A stretch of DNA of 64,000 nucleotides, from assembly GCA_945643635.1 (NCBI GenBank), contig CALZFC010000021.1:4934001-4998000 (forward strand). Reading direction: 5' to 3'. Below the pieces are notes generated by a model. It saw only the letters and a program-made list of their open reading frames with translations, was not told where the DNA came from and did not search any database. This stretch comes from Allodiplogaster sudhausi. Its lineage: Eukaryota > Nematoda > Chromadorea > Rhabditida > Diplogasteridae. The translations under genes and the position numbers were made by a program. Below, one piece after another: positions 52,301 to 64,000 of the stretch (the first letter of the stretch is position 1; every line of letters starts with the position of its first letter).

Positions 52301-55300
52301 TCTCCCAACGCATAAAAAAGACCCGAGTCTTGGTTGAATGGGAGGAGTCACGGTTGAAGAGGCAGGGAGCATTCGACTTCGTCGTTGTCTCCCAACGCAT
52401 AAAAAAGACCCGAGTCTTGGTTGAATGGGAGGAGTCACGGTTGAAGAGGCAGGGAGCATTCGACTTCGTCGTTGTCTCCCAACGCATAAAAAAGACCCGA
52501 GTCTTGGTTGAATGGGAGGAGTCACGGTTGAAGAGGCAGGGAGCATTCGACTTCGTCGTTGTCTCCCAACGCATAAAAAAGACCCGAGTCTTGGTTGAAT
52601 GGGAGGAGTCACGGTTGAAGAGGCAGGGAGCATTCGACTTCGTCGTTGTCTCCCAACGCATAAAAAAGACCCGAGTCTTGGTTGAATGGGAGGAGTCACG
52701 GTTGAAGAGGCAGGGAGCATTCGACTTCGTCGTTGTCTCCCAACGCATAAAAAAGACCCGAGTCTTGGTTGAATGGGAGGAGTCACGGTTGAAGAGGCAG
52801 GGAGCATTCGACTTCGTCGTTGTCTCCCAACGCATAAAAAAGACCCGAGTCTTGGTTGAATGGGAGGAGTCACGGTTGAAGAGGCAGGGAGCATTCGACT
52901 TCGTCGTTGTCTCCCAACGCATAAAAAAGACCCGAGTCTTGGTTGAATGGGAGGAGTCACGGTTGAAGAGGCAGGGAGCATTCGACTTCGTCGTTGTCTC
53001 CCAACGCATAAAAAAGACCCGAGTCTTGGTTGAATGGGAGGAGTCACGGTTGAAGAGGCAGGGAGCATTCGACTTCGTCGTTGTCTCCCAACGCATAAAA
53101 AAGACCCGAGTCTTGGTTGAATGGGAGGAGTCACGGTTGAAGAGGCAGGGAGCATTCGACTTCGTCGTTGTCTCCCAACGCATAAAAAAGACCCGAGTCT
53201 TGGTTGAATGGGAGGAGTCACGGTTGAAGAGGCAGGGAGCATTCGACTTCGTCGTTGTCTCCCAACGCATAAAAAAGACCCGAGTCTTGGTTGAATGGGA
53301 GGAGTCACGGTTGAAGAGGCAGGGAGCATTCGACTTCGTCGTTGTCTCCCAACGCATAAAAAAGACCCGAGTCTTGGTTGAATGGGAGGAGTCACGGTTG
53401 AAGAGGCAGGGAGCATTCGACTTCGTCGTTGTCTCCCAACGCATAAAAAAGACCCGAGTCTTGGTTGAATGGGAGGAGTCACGGTTGAAGAGGCAGGGAG
53501 CATTCGACTTCGTCGTTGTCTCCCAACGCATAAAAAAGACCCGAGTCTTGGTTGAATGGGAGGAGTCACGGTTGAAGAGGCAGGGAGCATTCGACTTCGT
53601 CGTTGTCTCCCAACGCATAAAAAAGACCCGAGTCTTGGTTGAATGGGAGGAGTCACGGTTGAAGAGGCAGGGAGCATTCGACTTCGTCGTTGTCTCCCAA
53701 CGCATAAAAAAGACCCGAGTCTTGGTTGAATGGGAGGAGTCACGGTTGAAGAGGCAGGGAGCATTCGACTTCGTCGTTGTCTCCCAACGCATAAAAAAGA
53801 CCCGAGTCTTGGTTGAATGGGAGGAGTCACGGTTGAAGAGGCAGGGAGCATTCGACTTCGTCGTTGTCTCCCAACGCATAAAAAAGACCCGAGTCTTGGT
53901 TGAATGGGAGGAGTCACGGTTGAAGAGGCAGGGAGCATTCGACTTCGTCGTTGTCTCCCAACGCATAAAAAAGACCCGAGTCTTGGTTGAATGGGAGGAG
54001 TCACGGTTGAAGAGGCAGGGAGCATTCGACTTCGTCGTTGTCTCCCAACGCATAAAAAAGACCCGAGTCTTGGTTGAATGGGAGGAGTCACGGTTGAAGA
54101 GGCAGGGAGCATTCGACTTCGTCGTTGTCTCCCAACGCATAAAAAAGACCCGAGTCTTGGTTGAATGGGAGGAGTCACGGTTGAAGAGGCAGGGAGCATT
54201 CGACTTCGTCGTTGTCTCCCAACGCATAAAAAAGACCCGAGTCTTGGTTGAATGGGAGGAGTCACGGTTGAAGAGGCAGGGAGCATTCGACTTCGTCGTT
54301 GTCTCCCAACGCATAAAAAAGACCCGAGTCTTGGTTGAATGGGAGGAGTCACGGTTGAAGAGGCAGGGAGCATTCGACTTCGTCGTTGTCTCCCAACGCA
54401 TAAAAAAGACCCGAGTCTTGGTTGAATGGGAGGAGTCACGGTTGAAGAGGCAGGGAGCATTCGACTTCGTCGTTGTCTCCCAACGCATAAAAAAGACCCG
54501 AGTCTTGGTTGAATGGGAGGAGTCACGGTTGAAGAGGCAGGGAGCATTCGACTTCGTCGTTGTCTCCCAACGCATAAAAAAGACCCGAGTCTTGGTTGAA
54601 TGGGAGGAGTCACGGTTGAAGAGGCAGGGAGCATTCGACTTCGTCGTTGTCTCCCAACGCATAAAAAAGACCCGAGTCTTGGTTGAATGGGAGGAGTCAC
54701 GGTTGAAGAGGCAGGGAGCATTCGACTTCGTCGTTGTCTCCCAACGCATAAAAAAGACCCGAGTCTTGGTTGAATGGGAGGAGTCACGGTTGAAGAGGCA
54801 GGGAGCATTCGACTTCGTCGTTGTCTCCCAACGCATAAAAAAGACCCGAGTCTTGGTTGAATGGGAGGAGTCACGGTTGAAGAGGCAGGGAGCATTCGAC
54901 TTCGTCGTTGTCTCCCAACGCATAAAAAAGACCCGAGTCTTGGTTGAATGGGAGGAGTCACGGTTGAAGAGGCAGGGAGCATTCGACTTCGTCGTTGTCT
55001 CCCAACGCATAAAAAAGACCCGAGTCTTGGTTGAATGGGAGGAGTCACGGTTGAAGAGGCAGGGAGCATTCGACTTCGTCGTTGTCTCCCAACGCATAAA
55101 AAAGACCCGAGTCTTGGTTGAATGGGAGGAGTCACGGTTGAAGAGGCAGGGAGCATTCGACTTCGTCGTTGTCTCCCAACGCATAAAAAAGACCCGAGTC
55201 TTGGTTGAATGGGAGGAGTCACGGTTGAAGAGGCAGGGAGCATTCGACTTCGTCGTTGTCTCCCAACGCATAAAAAAGACCCGAGTCTTGGTTGAATGGG

Positions 55301-58300
55301 AGGAGTCACGGTTGAAGAGGCAGGGAGCATTCGACTTCGTCGTTGTCTCCCAACGCATAAAAAAGACCCGAGTCTTGGTTGAATGGGAGGAGTCACGGTT
55401 GAAGAGGCAGGGAGCATTCGACTTCGTCGTTGTCTCCCAACGCATAAAAAAGACCCGAGTCTTGGTTGAATGGGAGGAGTCACGGTTGAAGAGGCAGGGA
55501 GCATTCGACTTCGTCGTTGTCTCCCAACGCATAAAAAAGACCCGAGTCTTGGTTGAATGGGAGGAGTCACGGTTGAAGAGGCAGGGAGCATTCGACTTCG
55601 TCGTTGTCTCCCAACGCATAAAAAAGACCCGAGTCTTGGTTGAATGGGAGGAGTCACGGTTGAAGAGGCAGGGAGCATTCGACTTCGTCGTTGTCTCCCA
55701 ACGCATAAAAAAGACCCGAGTCTTGGTTGAATGGGAGGAGTCACGGTTGAAGAGGCAGGGAGCATTCGACTTCGTCGTTGTCTCCCAACGCATAAAAAAG
55801 ACCCGAGTCTTGGTTGAATGGGAGGAGTCACGGTTGAAGAGGCAGGGAGCATTCGACTTCGTCGTTGTCTCCCAACGCATAAAAAAGACCCGAGTCTTGG
55901 TTGAATGGGAGGAGTCACGGTTGAAGAGGCAGGGAGCATTCGACTTCGTCGTTGTCTCCCAACGCATAAAAAAGACCCGAGTCTTGGTTGAATGGGAGGA
56001 GTCACGGTTGAAGAGGCAGGGAGCATTCGACTTCGTCGTTGTCTCCCAACGCATAAAAAAGACCCGAGTCTTGGTTGAATGGGAGGAGTCACGGTTGAAG
56101 AGGCAGGGAGCATTCGACTTCGTCGTTGTCTCCCAACGCATAAAAAAGACCCGAGTCTTGGTTGAATGGGAGGAGTCACGGTTGAAGAGGCAGGGAGCAT
56201 TCGACTTCGTCGTTGTCTCCCAACGCATAAAAAAGACCCGAGTCTTGGTTGAATGGGAGGAGTCACGGTTGAAGAGGCAGGGAGCATTCGACTTCGTCGT
56301 TGTCTCCCAACGCATAAAAAAGACCCGAGTCTTGGTTGAATGGGAGGAGTCACGGTTGAAGAGGCAGGGAGCATTCGACTTCGTCGTTGTCTCCCAACGC
56401 ATAAAAAAGACCCGAGTCTTGGTTGAATGGGAGGAGTCACGGTTGAAGAGGCAGGGAGCATTCGACTTCGTCGTTGTCTCCCAACGCATAAAAAAGACCC
56501 GAGTCTTGGTTGAATGGGAGGAGTCACGGTTGAAGAGGCAGGGAGCATTCGACTTCGTCGTTGTCTCCCAACGCATAAAAAAGACCCGAGTCTTGGTTGA
56601 ATGGGAGGAGTCACGGTTGAAGAGGCAGGGAGCATTCGACTTCGTCGTTGTCTCCCAACGCATAAAAAAGACCCGAGTCTTGGTTGAATGGGAGGAGTCA
56701 CGGTTGAAGAGGCAGGGAGCATTCGACTTCGTCGTTGTCTCCCAACGCATAAAAAAGACCCGAGTCTTGGTTGAATGGGAGGAGTCACGGTTGAAGAGGC
56801 AGGGAGCATTCGACTTCGTCGTTGTCTCCCAACGCATAAAAAAGACCCGAGTCTTGGTTGAATGGGAGGAGTCACGGTTGAAGAGGCAGGGAGCATTCGA
56901 CTTCGTCGTTGTCTCCCAACGCATAAAAAAGACCCGAGTCTTGGTTGAATGGGAGGAGTCACGGTTGAAGAGGCAGGGAGCATTCGACTTCGTCGTTGTC
57001 TCCCAACGCATAAAAAAGACCCGAGTCTTGGTTGAATGGGAGGAGTCACGGTTGAAGAGGCAGGGAGCATTCGACTTCGTCGTTGTCTCCCAACGCATAA
57101 AAAAGACCCGAGTCTTGGTTGAATGGGAGGAGTCACGGTTGAAGAGGCAGGGAGCATTCGACTTCGTCGTTGTCTCCCAACGCATAAAAAAGACCCGAGT
57201 CTTGGTTGAATGGGAGGAGTCACGGTTGAAGAGGCAGGGAGCATTCGACTTCGTCGTTGTCTCCCAACGCATAAAAAAGACCCGAGTCTTGGTTGAATGG
57301 GAGGAGTCACGGTTGAAGAGGCAGGGAGCATTCGACTTCGTCGTTGTCTCCCAACGCATAAAAAAGACCCGAGTCTTGGTTGAATGGGAGGAGTCACGGT
57401 TGAAGAGGCAGGGAGCATTCGACTTCGTCGTTGTCTCCCAACGCATAAAAAAGACCCGAGTCTTGGTTGAATGGGAGGAGTCACGGTTGAAGAGGCAGGG
57501 AGCATTCGACTTCGTCGTTGTCTCCCAACGCATAAAAAAGACCCGAGTCTTGGTTGAATGGGAGGAGTCACGGTTGAAGAGGCAGGGAGCATTCGACTTC
57601 GTCGTTGTCTCCCAACGCATAAAAAAGACCCGAGTCTTGGTTGAATGGGAGGAGTCACGGTTGAAGAGGCAGGGAGCATTCGACTTCGTCGTTGTCTCCC
57701 AACGCATAAAAAAGACCCGAGTCTTGGTTGAATGGGAGGAGTCACGGTTGAAGAGGCAGGGAGCATTCGACTTCGTCGTTGTCTCCCAACGCATAAAAAA
57801 GACCCGAGTCTTGGTTGAATGGGAGGAGTCACGGTTGAAGAGGCAGGGAGCATTCGACTTCGTCGTTGTCTCCCAACGCATAAAAAAGACCCGAGTCTTG
57901 GTTGAATGGGAGGAGTCACGGTTGAAGAGGCAGGGAGCATTCGACTTCGTCGTTGTCTCCCAACGCATAAAAAAGACCCGAGTCTTGGTTGAATGGGAGG
58001 AGTCACGGTTGAAGAGGCAGGGAGCATTCGACTTCGTCGTTGTCTCCCAACGCATAAAAAAGACCCGAGTCTTGGTTGAATGGGAGGAGTCACGGTTGAA
58101 GAGGCAGGGAGCATTCGACTTCGTCGTTGTCTCCCAACGCATAAAAAAGACCCGAGTCTTGGTTGAATGGGAGGAGTCACGGTTGAAGAGGCAGGGAGCA
58201 TTCGACTTCGTCGTTGTCTCCCAACGCATAAAAAAGACCCGAGTCTTGGTTGAATGGGAGGAGTCACGGTTGAAGAGGCAGGGAGCATTCGACTTCGTCG

Positions 58301-61300
58301 TTGTCTCCCAACGCATAAAAAAGACCCGAGTCTTGGTTGAATGGGAGGAGTCACGGTTGAAGAGGCAGGGAGCATTCGACTTCGTCGTTGTCTCCCAACG
58401 CATAAAAAAGACCCGAGTCTTGGTTGAATGGGAGGAGTCACGGTTGAAGAGGCAGGGAGCATTCGACTTCGTCGTTGTCTCCCAACGCATAAAAAAGACC
58501 CGAGTCTTGGTTGAATGGGAGGAGTCACGGTTGAAGAGGCAGGGAGCATTCGACTTCGTCGTTGTCTCCCAACGCATAAAAAAGACCCGAGTCTTGGTTG
58601 AATGGGAGGAGTCACGGTTGAAGAGGCAGGGAGCATTCGACTTCGTCGTTGTCTCCCAACGCATAAAAAAGACCCGAGTCTTGGTTGAATGGGAGGAGTC
58701 ACGGTTGAAGAGGCAGGGAGCATTCGACTTCGTCGTTGTCTCCCAACGCATAAAAAAGACCCGAGTCTTGGTTGAATGGGAGGAGTCACGGTTGAAGAGG
58801 CAGGGAGCATTCGACTTCGTCGTTGTCTCCCAACGCATAAAAAAGACCCGAGTCTTGGTTGAATGGGAGGAGTCACGGTTGAAGAGGCAGGGAGCATTCG
58901 ACTTCGTCGTTGTCTCCCAACGCATAAAAAAGACCCGAGTCTTGGTTGAATGGGAGGAGTCACGGTTGAAGAGGCAGGGAGCATTCGACTTCGTCGTTGT
59001 CTCCCAACGCATAAAAAAGACCCGAGTCTTGGTTGAATGGGAGGAGTCACGGTTGAAGAGGCAGGGAGCATTCGACTTCGTCGTTGTCTCCCAACGCATA
59101 AAAAAGACCCGAGTCTTGGTTGAATGGGAGGAGTCACGGTTGAAGAGGCAGGGAGCATTCGACTTCGTCGTTGTCTCCCAACGCATAAAAAAGACCCGAG
59201 TCTTGGTTGAATGGGAGGAGTCACGGTTGAAGAGGCAGGGAGCATTCGACTTCGTCGTTGTCTCCCAACGCATAAAAAAGACCCGAGTCTTGGTTGAATG
59301 GGAGGAGTCACGGTTGAAGAGGCAGGGAGCATTCGACTTCGTCGTTGTCTCCCAACGCATAAAAAAGACCCGAGTCTTGGTTGAATGGGAGGAGTCACGG
59401 TTGAAGAGGCAGGGAGCATTCGACTTCGTCGTTGTCTCCCAACGCATAAAAAAGACCCGAGTCTTGGTTGAATGGGAGGAGTCACGGTTGAAGAGGCAGG
59501 GAGCATTCGACTTCGTCGTTGTCTCCCAACGCATAAAAAAGACCCGAGTCTTGGTTGAATGGGAGGAGTCACGGTTGAAGAGGCAGGGAGCATTCGACTT
59601 CGTCGTTGTCTCCCAACGCATAAAAAAGACCCGAGTCTTGGTTGAATGGGAGGAGTCACGGTTGAAGAGGCAGGGAGCATTCGACTTCGTCGTTGTCTCC
59701 CAACGCATAAAAAAGACCCGAGTCTTGGTTGAATGGGAGGAGTCACGGTTGAAGAGGCAGGGAGCATTCGACTTCGTCGTTGTCTCCCAACGCATAAAAA
59801 AGACCCGAGTCTTGGTTGAATGGGAGGAGTCACGGTTGAAGAGGCAGGGAGCATTCGACTTCGTCGTTGTCTCCCAACGCATAAAAAAGACCCGAGTCTT
59901 GGTTGAATGGGAGGAGTCACGGTTGAAGAGGCAGGGAGCATTCGACTTCGTCGTTGTCTCCCAACGCATAAAAAAGACCCGAGTCTTGGTTGAATGGGAG
60001 GAGTCACGGTTGAAGAGGCAGGGAGCATTCGACTTCGTCGTTGTCTCCCAACGCATAAAAAAGACCCGAGTCTTGGTTGAATGGGAGGAGTCACGGTTGA
60101 AGAGGCAGGGAGCATTCGACTTCGTCGTTGTCTCCCAACGCATAAAAAAGACCCGAGTCTTGGTTGAATGGGAGGAGTCACGGTTGAAGAGGCAGGGAGC
60201 ATTCGACTTCGTCGTTGTCTCCCAACGCATAAAAAAGACCCGAGTCTTGGTTGAATGGGAGGAGTCACGGTTGAAGAGGCAGGGAGCATTCGACTTCGTC
60301 GTTGTCTCCCAACGCATAAAAAAGACCCGAGTCTTGGTTGAATGGGAGGAGTCACGGTTGAAGAGGCAGGGAGCATTCGACTTCGTCGTTGTCTCCCAAC
60401 GCATAAAAAAGACCCGAGTCTTGGTTGAATGGGAGGAGTCACGGTTGAAGAGGCAGGGAGCATTCGACTTCGTCGTTGTCTCCCAACGCATAAAAAAGAC
60501 CCGAGTCTTGGTTGAATGGGAGGAGTCACGGTTGAAGAGGCAGGGAGCATTCGACTTCGTCGTTGTCTCCCAACGCATAAAAAAGACCCGAGTCTTGGTT
60601 GAATGGGAGGAGTCACGGTTGAAGAGGCAGGGAGCATTCGACTTCGTCGTTGTCTCCCAACGCATAAAAAAGACCCGAGTCTTGGTTGAATGGGAGGAGT
60701 CACGGTTGAAGAGGCAGGGAGCATTCGACTTCGTCGTTGTCTCCCAACGCATAAAAAAGACCCGAGTCTTGGTTGAATGGGAGGAGTCACGGTTGAAGAG
60801 GCAGGGAGCATTCGACTTCGTCGTTGTCTCCCAACGCATAAAAAAGACCCGAGTCTTGGTTGAATGGGAGGAGTCACGGTTGAAGAGGCAGGGAGCATTC
60901 GACTTCGTCGTTGTCTCCCAACGCATAAAAAAGACCCGAGTCTTGGTTGAATGGGAGGAGTCACGGTTGAAGAGGCAGGGAGCATTCGACTTCGTCGTTG
61001 TCTCCCAACGCATAAAAAAGACCCGAGTCTTGGTTGAATGGGAGGAGTCACGGTTGAAGAGGCAGGGAGCATTCGACTTCGTCGTTGTCTCCCAACGCAT
61101 AAAAAAGACCCGAGTCTTGGTTGAATGGGAGGAGTCACGGTTGAAGAGGCAGGGAGCATTCGACTTCGTCGTTGTCTCCCAACGCATAAAAAAGACCCGA
61201 GTCTTGGTTGAATGGGAGGAGTCACGGTTGAAGAGGCAGGGAGCATTCGACTTCGTCGTTGTCTCCCAACGCATAAAAAAGACCCGAGTCTTGGTTGAAT

Positions 61301-64000
61301 GGGAGGAGTCACGGTTGAAGAGGCAGGGAGCATTCGACTTCGTCGTTGTCTCCCAACGCATAAAAAAGACCCGAGTCTTGGTTGAATGGGAGGAGTCACG
61401 GTTGAAGAGGCAGGGAGCATTCGACTTCGTCGTTGTCTCCCAACGCATAAAAAAGACCCGAGTCTTGGTTGAATGGGAGGAGTCACGGTTGAAGAGGCAG
61501 GGAGCATTCGACTTCGTCGTTGTCTCCCAACGCATAAAAAAGACCCGAGTCTTGGTTGAATGGGAGGAGTCACGGTTGAAGAGGCAGGGAGCATTCGACT
61601 TCGTCGTTGTCTCCCAACGCATAAAAAAGACCCGAGTCTTGGTTGAATGGGAGGAGTCACGGTTGAAGAGGCAGGGAGCATTCGACTTCGTCGTTGTCTC
61701 CCAACGCATAAAAAAGACCCGAGTCTTGGTTGAATGGGAGGAGTCACGGTTGAAGAGGCAGGGAGCATTCGACTTCGTCGTTGTCTCCCAACGCATAAAA
61801 AAGACCCGAGTCTTGGTTGAATGGGAGGAGTCACGGTTGAAGAGGCAGGGAGCATTCGACTTCGTCGTTGTCTCCCAACGCATAAAAAAGACCCGAGTCT
61901 TGGTTGAATGGGAGGAGTCACGGTTGAAGAGGCAGGGAGCATTCGACTTCGTCGTTGTCTCCCAACGCATAAAAAAGACCCGAGTCTTGGTTGAATGGGA
62001 GGAGTCACGGTTGAAGAGGCAGGGAGCATTCGACTTCGTCGTTGTCTCCCAACGCATAAAAAAGACCCGAGTCTTGGTTGAATGGGAGGAGTCACGGTTG
62101 AAGAGGCAGGGAGCATTCGACTTCGTCGTTGTCTCCCAACGCATAAAAAAGACCCGAGTCTTGGTTGAATGGGAGGAGTCACGGTTGAAGAGGCAGGGAG
62201 CATTCGACTTCGTCGTTGTCTCCCAACGCATAAAAAAGACCCGAGTCTTGGTTGAATGGGAGGAGTCACGGTTGAAGAGGCAGGGAGCATTCGACTTCGT
62301 CGTTGTCTCCCAACGCATAAAAAAGACCCGAGTCTTGGTTGAATGGGAGGAGTCACGGTTGAAGAGGCAGGGAGCATTCGACTTCGTCGTTGTCTCCCAA
62401 CGCATAAAAAAGACCCGAGTCTTGGTTGAATGGGAGGAGTCACGGTTGAAGAGGCAGGGAGCATTCGACTTCGTCGTTGTCTCCCAACGCATAAAAAAGA
62501 CCCGAGTCTTGGTTGAATGGGAGGAGTCACGGTTGAAGAGGCAGGGAGCATTCGACTTCGTCGTTGTCTCCCAACGCATAAAAAAGACCCGAGTCTTGGT
62601 TGAATGGGAGGAGTCACGGTTGAAGAGGCAGGGAGCATTCGACTTCGTCGTTGTCTCCCAACGCATAAAAAAGACCCGAGTCTTGGTTGAATGGGAGGAG
62701 TCACGGTTGAAGAGGCAGGGAGCATTCGACTTCGTCGTTGTCTCCCAACGCATAAAAAAGACCCGAGTCTTGGTTGAATGGGAGGAGTCACGGTTGAAGA
62801 GGCAGGGAGCATTCGACTTCGTCGTTGTCTCCCAACGCATAAAAAAGACCCGAGTCTTGGTTGAATGGGAGGAGTCACGGTTGAAGAGGCAGGGAGCATT
62901 CGACTTCGTCGTTGTCTCCCAACGCATAAAAAAGACCCGAGTCTTGGTTGAATGGGAGGAGTCACGGTTGAAGAGGCAGGGAGCATTCGACTTCGTCGTT
63001 GTCTCCCAACGCATAAAAAAGACCCGAGTCTTGGTTGAATGGGAGGAGTCACGGTTGAAGAGGCAGGGAGCATTCGACTTCGTCGTTGTCTCCCAACGCA
63101 TAAAAAAGACCCGAGTCTTGGTTGAATGGGAGGAGTCACGGTTGAAGAGGCAGGGAGCATTCGACTTCGTCGTTGTCTCCCAACGCATAAAAAAGACCCG
63201 AGTCTTGGTTGAATGGGAGGAGTCACGGTTGAAGAGGCAGGGAGCATTCGACTTCGTCGTTGTCTCCCAACGCATAAAAAAGACCCGAGTCTTGGTTGAA
63301 TGGGAGGAGTCACGGTTGAAGAGGCAGGGAGCATTCGACTTCGTCGTTGTCTCCCAACGCATAAAAAAGACCCGAGTCTTGGTTGAATGGGAGGAGTCAC
63401 GGTTGAAGAGGCAGGGAGCATTCGACTTCGTCGTTGTCTCCCAACGCATAAAAAAGACCCGAGTCTTGGTTGAATGGGAGGAGTCACGGTTGAAGAGGCA
63501 GGGAGCATTCGACTTCGTCGTTGTCTCCCAACGCATAAAAAAGACCCGAGTCTTGGTTGAATGGGAGGAGTCACGGTTGAAGAGGCAGGGAGCATTCGAC
63601 TTCGTCGTTGTCTCCCAACGCATAAAAAAGACCCGAGTCTTGGTTGAATGGGAGGAGTCACGGTTGAAGAGGCAGGGAGCATTCGACTTCGTCGTTGTCT
63701 CCCAACGCATAAAAAAGACCCGAGTCTTGGTTGAATGGGAGGAGTCACGGTTGAAGAGGCAGGGAGCATTCGACTTCGTCGTTGTCTCCCAACGCATAAA
63801 AAAGACCCGAGTCTTGGTTGAATGGGAGGAGTCACGGTTGAAGAGGCAGGGAGCATTCGACTTCGTCGTTGTCTCCCAACGCATAAAAAAGACCCGAGTC
63901 TTGGTTGAATGGGAGGAGTCACGGTTGAAGAGGCAGGGAGCATTCGACTTCGTCGTTGTCTCCCAACGCATAAAAAAGACCCGAGTCTTGGTTGAATGGG
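43367..64000. repeat. 87 bp satellite array (continues beyond window)
   Basis: About 237 head-to-tail copies of an 87 bp unit that starts GAGTCTTGGTTGAATGGGAG and ends ACGCATAAAAAAGACCC. The left boundary is a degenerate partial unit near 43359; the right boundary is outside the window. Units within 43367-47630 carry scattered substitutions and three 1 bp deletions (near 45187, 45778 and 47297); the last visible variant is CATACAAAAG near 47616. Beyond that the copies look identical. The unit is 29 codons with no stop in one + frame and two - frames, which produces open frames of up to 6077 codons that are not evidence for a protein. Inside the unit GGTTGAATGGGAGGA and GGTTGAAGAGGCAGGGA look like an internal half repeat. 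Confidence 0.98.

Noticed and set aside
45738..63971. Open frame of 6077 codons on the - strand, and companions of 5575, 760 and 609 codons
   Set aside because: All are translations of the 87 bp satellite, whose unit is a multiple of three without stops. Several frames on both strands are open at once, and edge deletions ignore the frame.
43367..64000. CRISPR-like array
   Set aside because: The copies are contiguous with no unique spacers, the unit is 87 bp, and the surroundings are spliced eukaryotic genes.

Overview
This is eukaryotic nuclear DNA, almost certainly from an invertebrate animal. The genes are cut into many short exons (about 50-175 bp). The exons are GC-rich and sit in AT-rich introns full of GA/CT microsatellites. 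Three genes can be reconstructed exon by exon with consistent splice phases and are recognisable animal orthologues: a mitochondrial zinc transporter of the SLC30A9/ZnT9 type (+ strand, 1509-8947), a calcineurin B homologous protein CHP1 (+, 12196-22582) and tryptophan 2,3-dioxygenase TDO2 (- strand, 24339-30900). I cannot place the species more closely than metazoan.

Layout: 1-540 holds the probable 3' end of an unidentified + strand gene. 1509-8947 is the SLC30A9-like gene; its 2 kb intron carries a 1.6 kb inverted-repeat element with TTAA target duplications. 9606-10285 is the 3' part of a - strand gene for a membrane protein, tail to tail with SLC30A9. 12196-22582 is CHP1, with an 8.5 kb intron made largely of GA-rich simple sequence. 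22583-24338 is a gene-poor gap between convergent CHP1 and TDO2. 24339-30900 is TDO2; its introns carry a 1.6 kb fold-back Tc1/mariner-like element and a 1.3 kb pyrimidine minisatellite. 30901-35480 is mostly simple repeats with one GC-rich island. 35483-39873 and 40395-43163 hold two multi-exon + strand genes that I do not recognise; the second ends in a C-terminal membrane anchor. A GGCC-rich hAT-like element sits between exons of the first.

From about 43367 to the window end (20.6 kb) there is a tandem satellite with an 87 bp unit, about 237 copies. Because 87 is 29 codons and the unit lacks stops in three frames, it creates spurious open frames thousands of codons long. The first 4 kb is the diverged edge; from about 47.63 kb on the units look identical.

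The most unusual observation is two very short introns, one in CHP1 (22435-22528) and one in the unidentified tail-anchored gene (42108-42204). Each is occupied almost entirely by a tRNA-like sequence with A and B boxes at nearly the same spacing. In the second case a 7 bp direct repeat flanks the element, and the exons on both sides would form one continuous reading frame without it. That is the pattern expected if a tRNA-derived mobile element inserted into an exon and became an intron.
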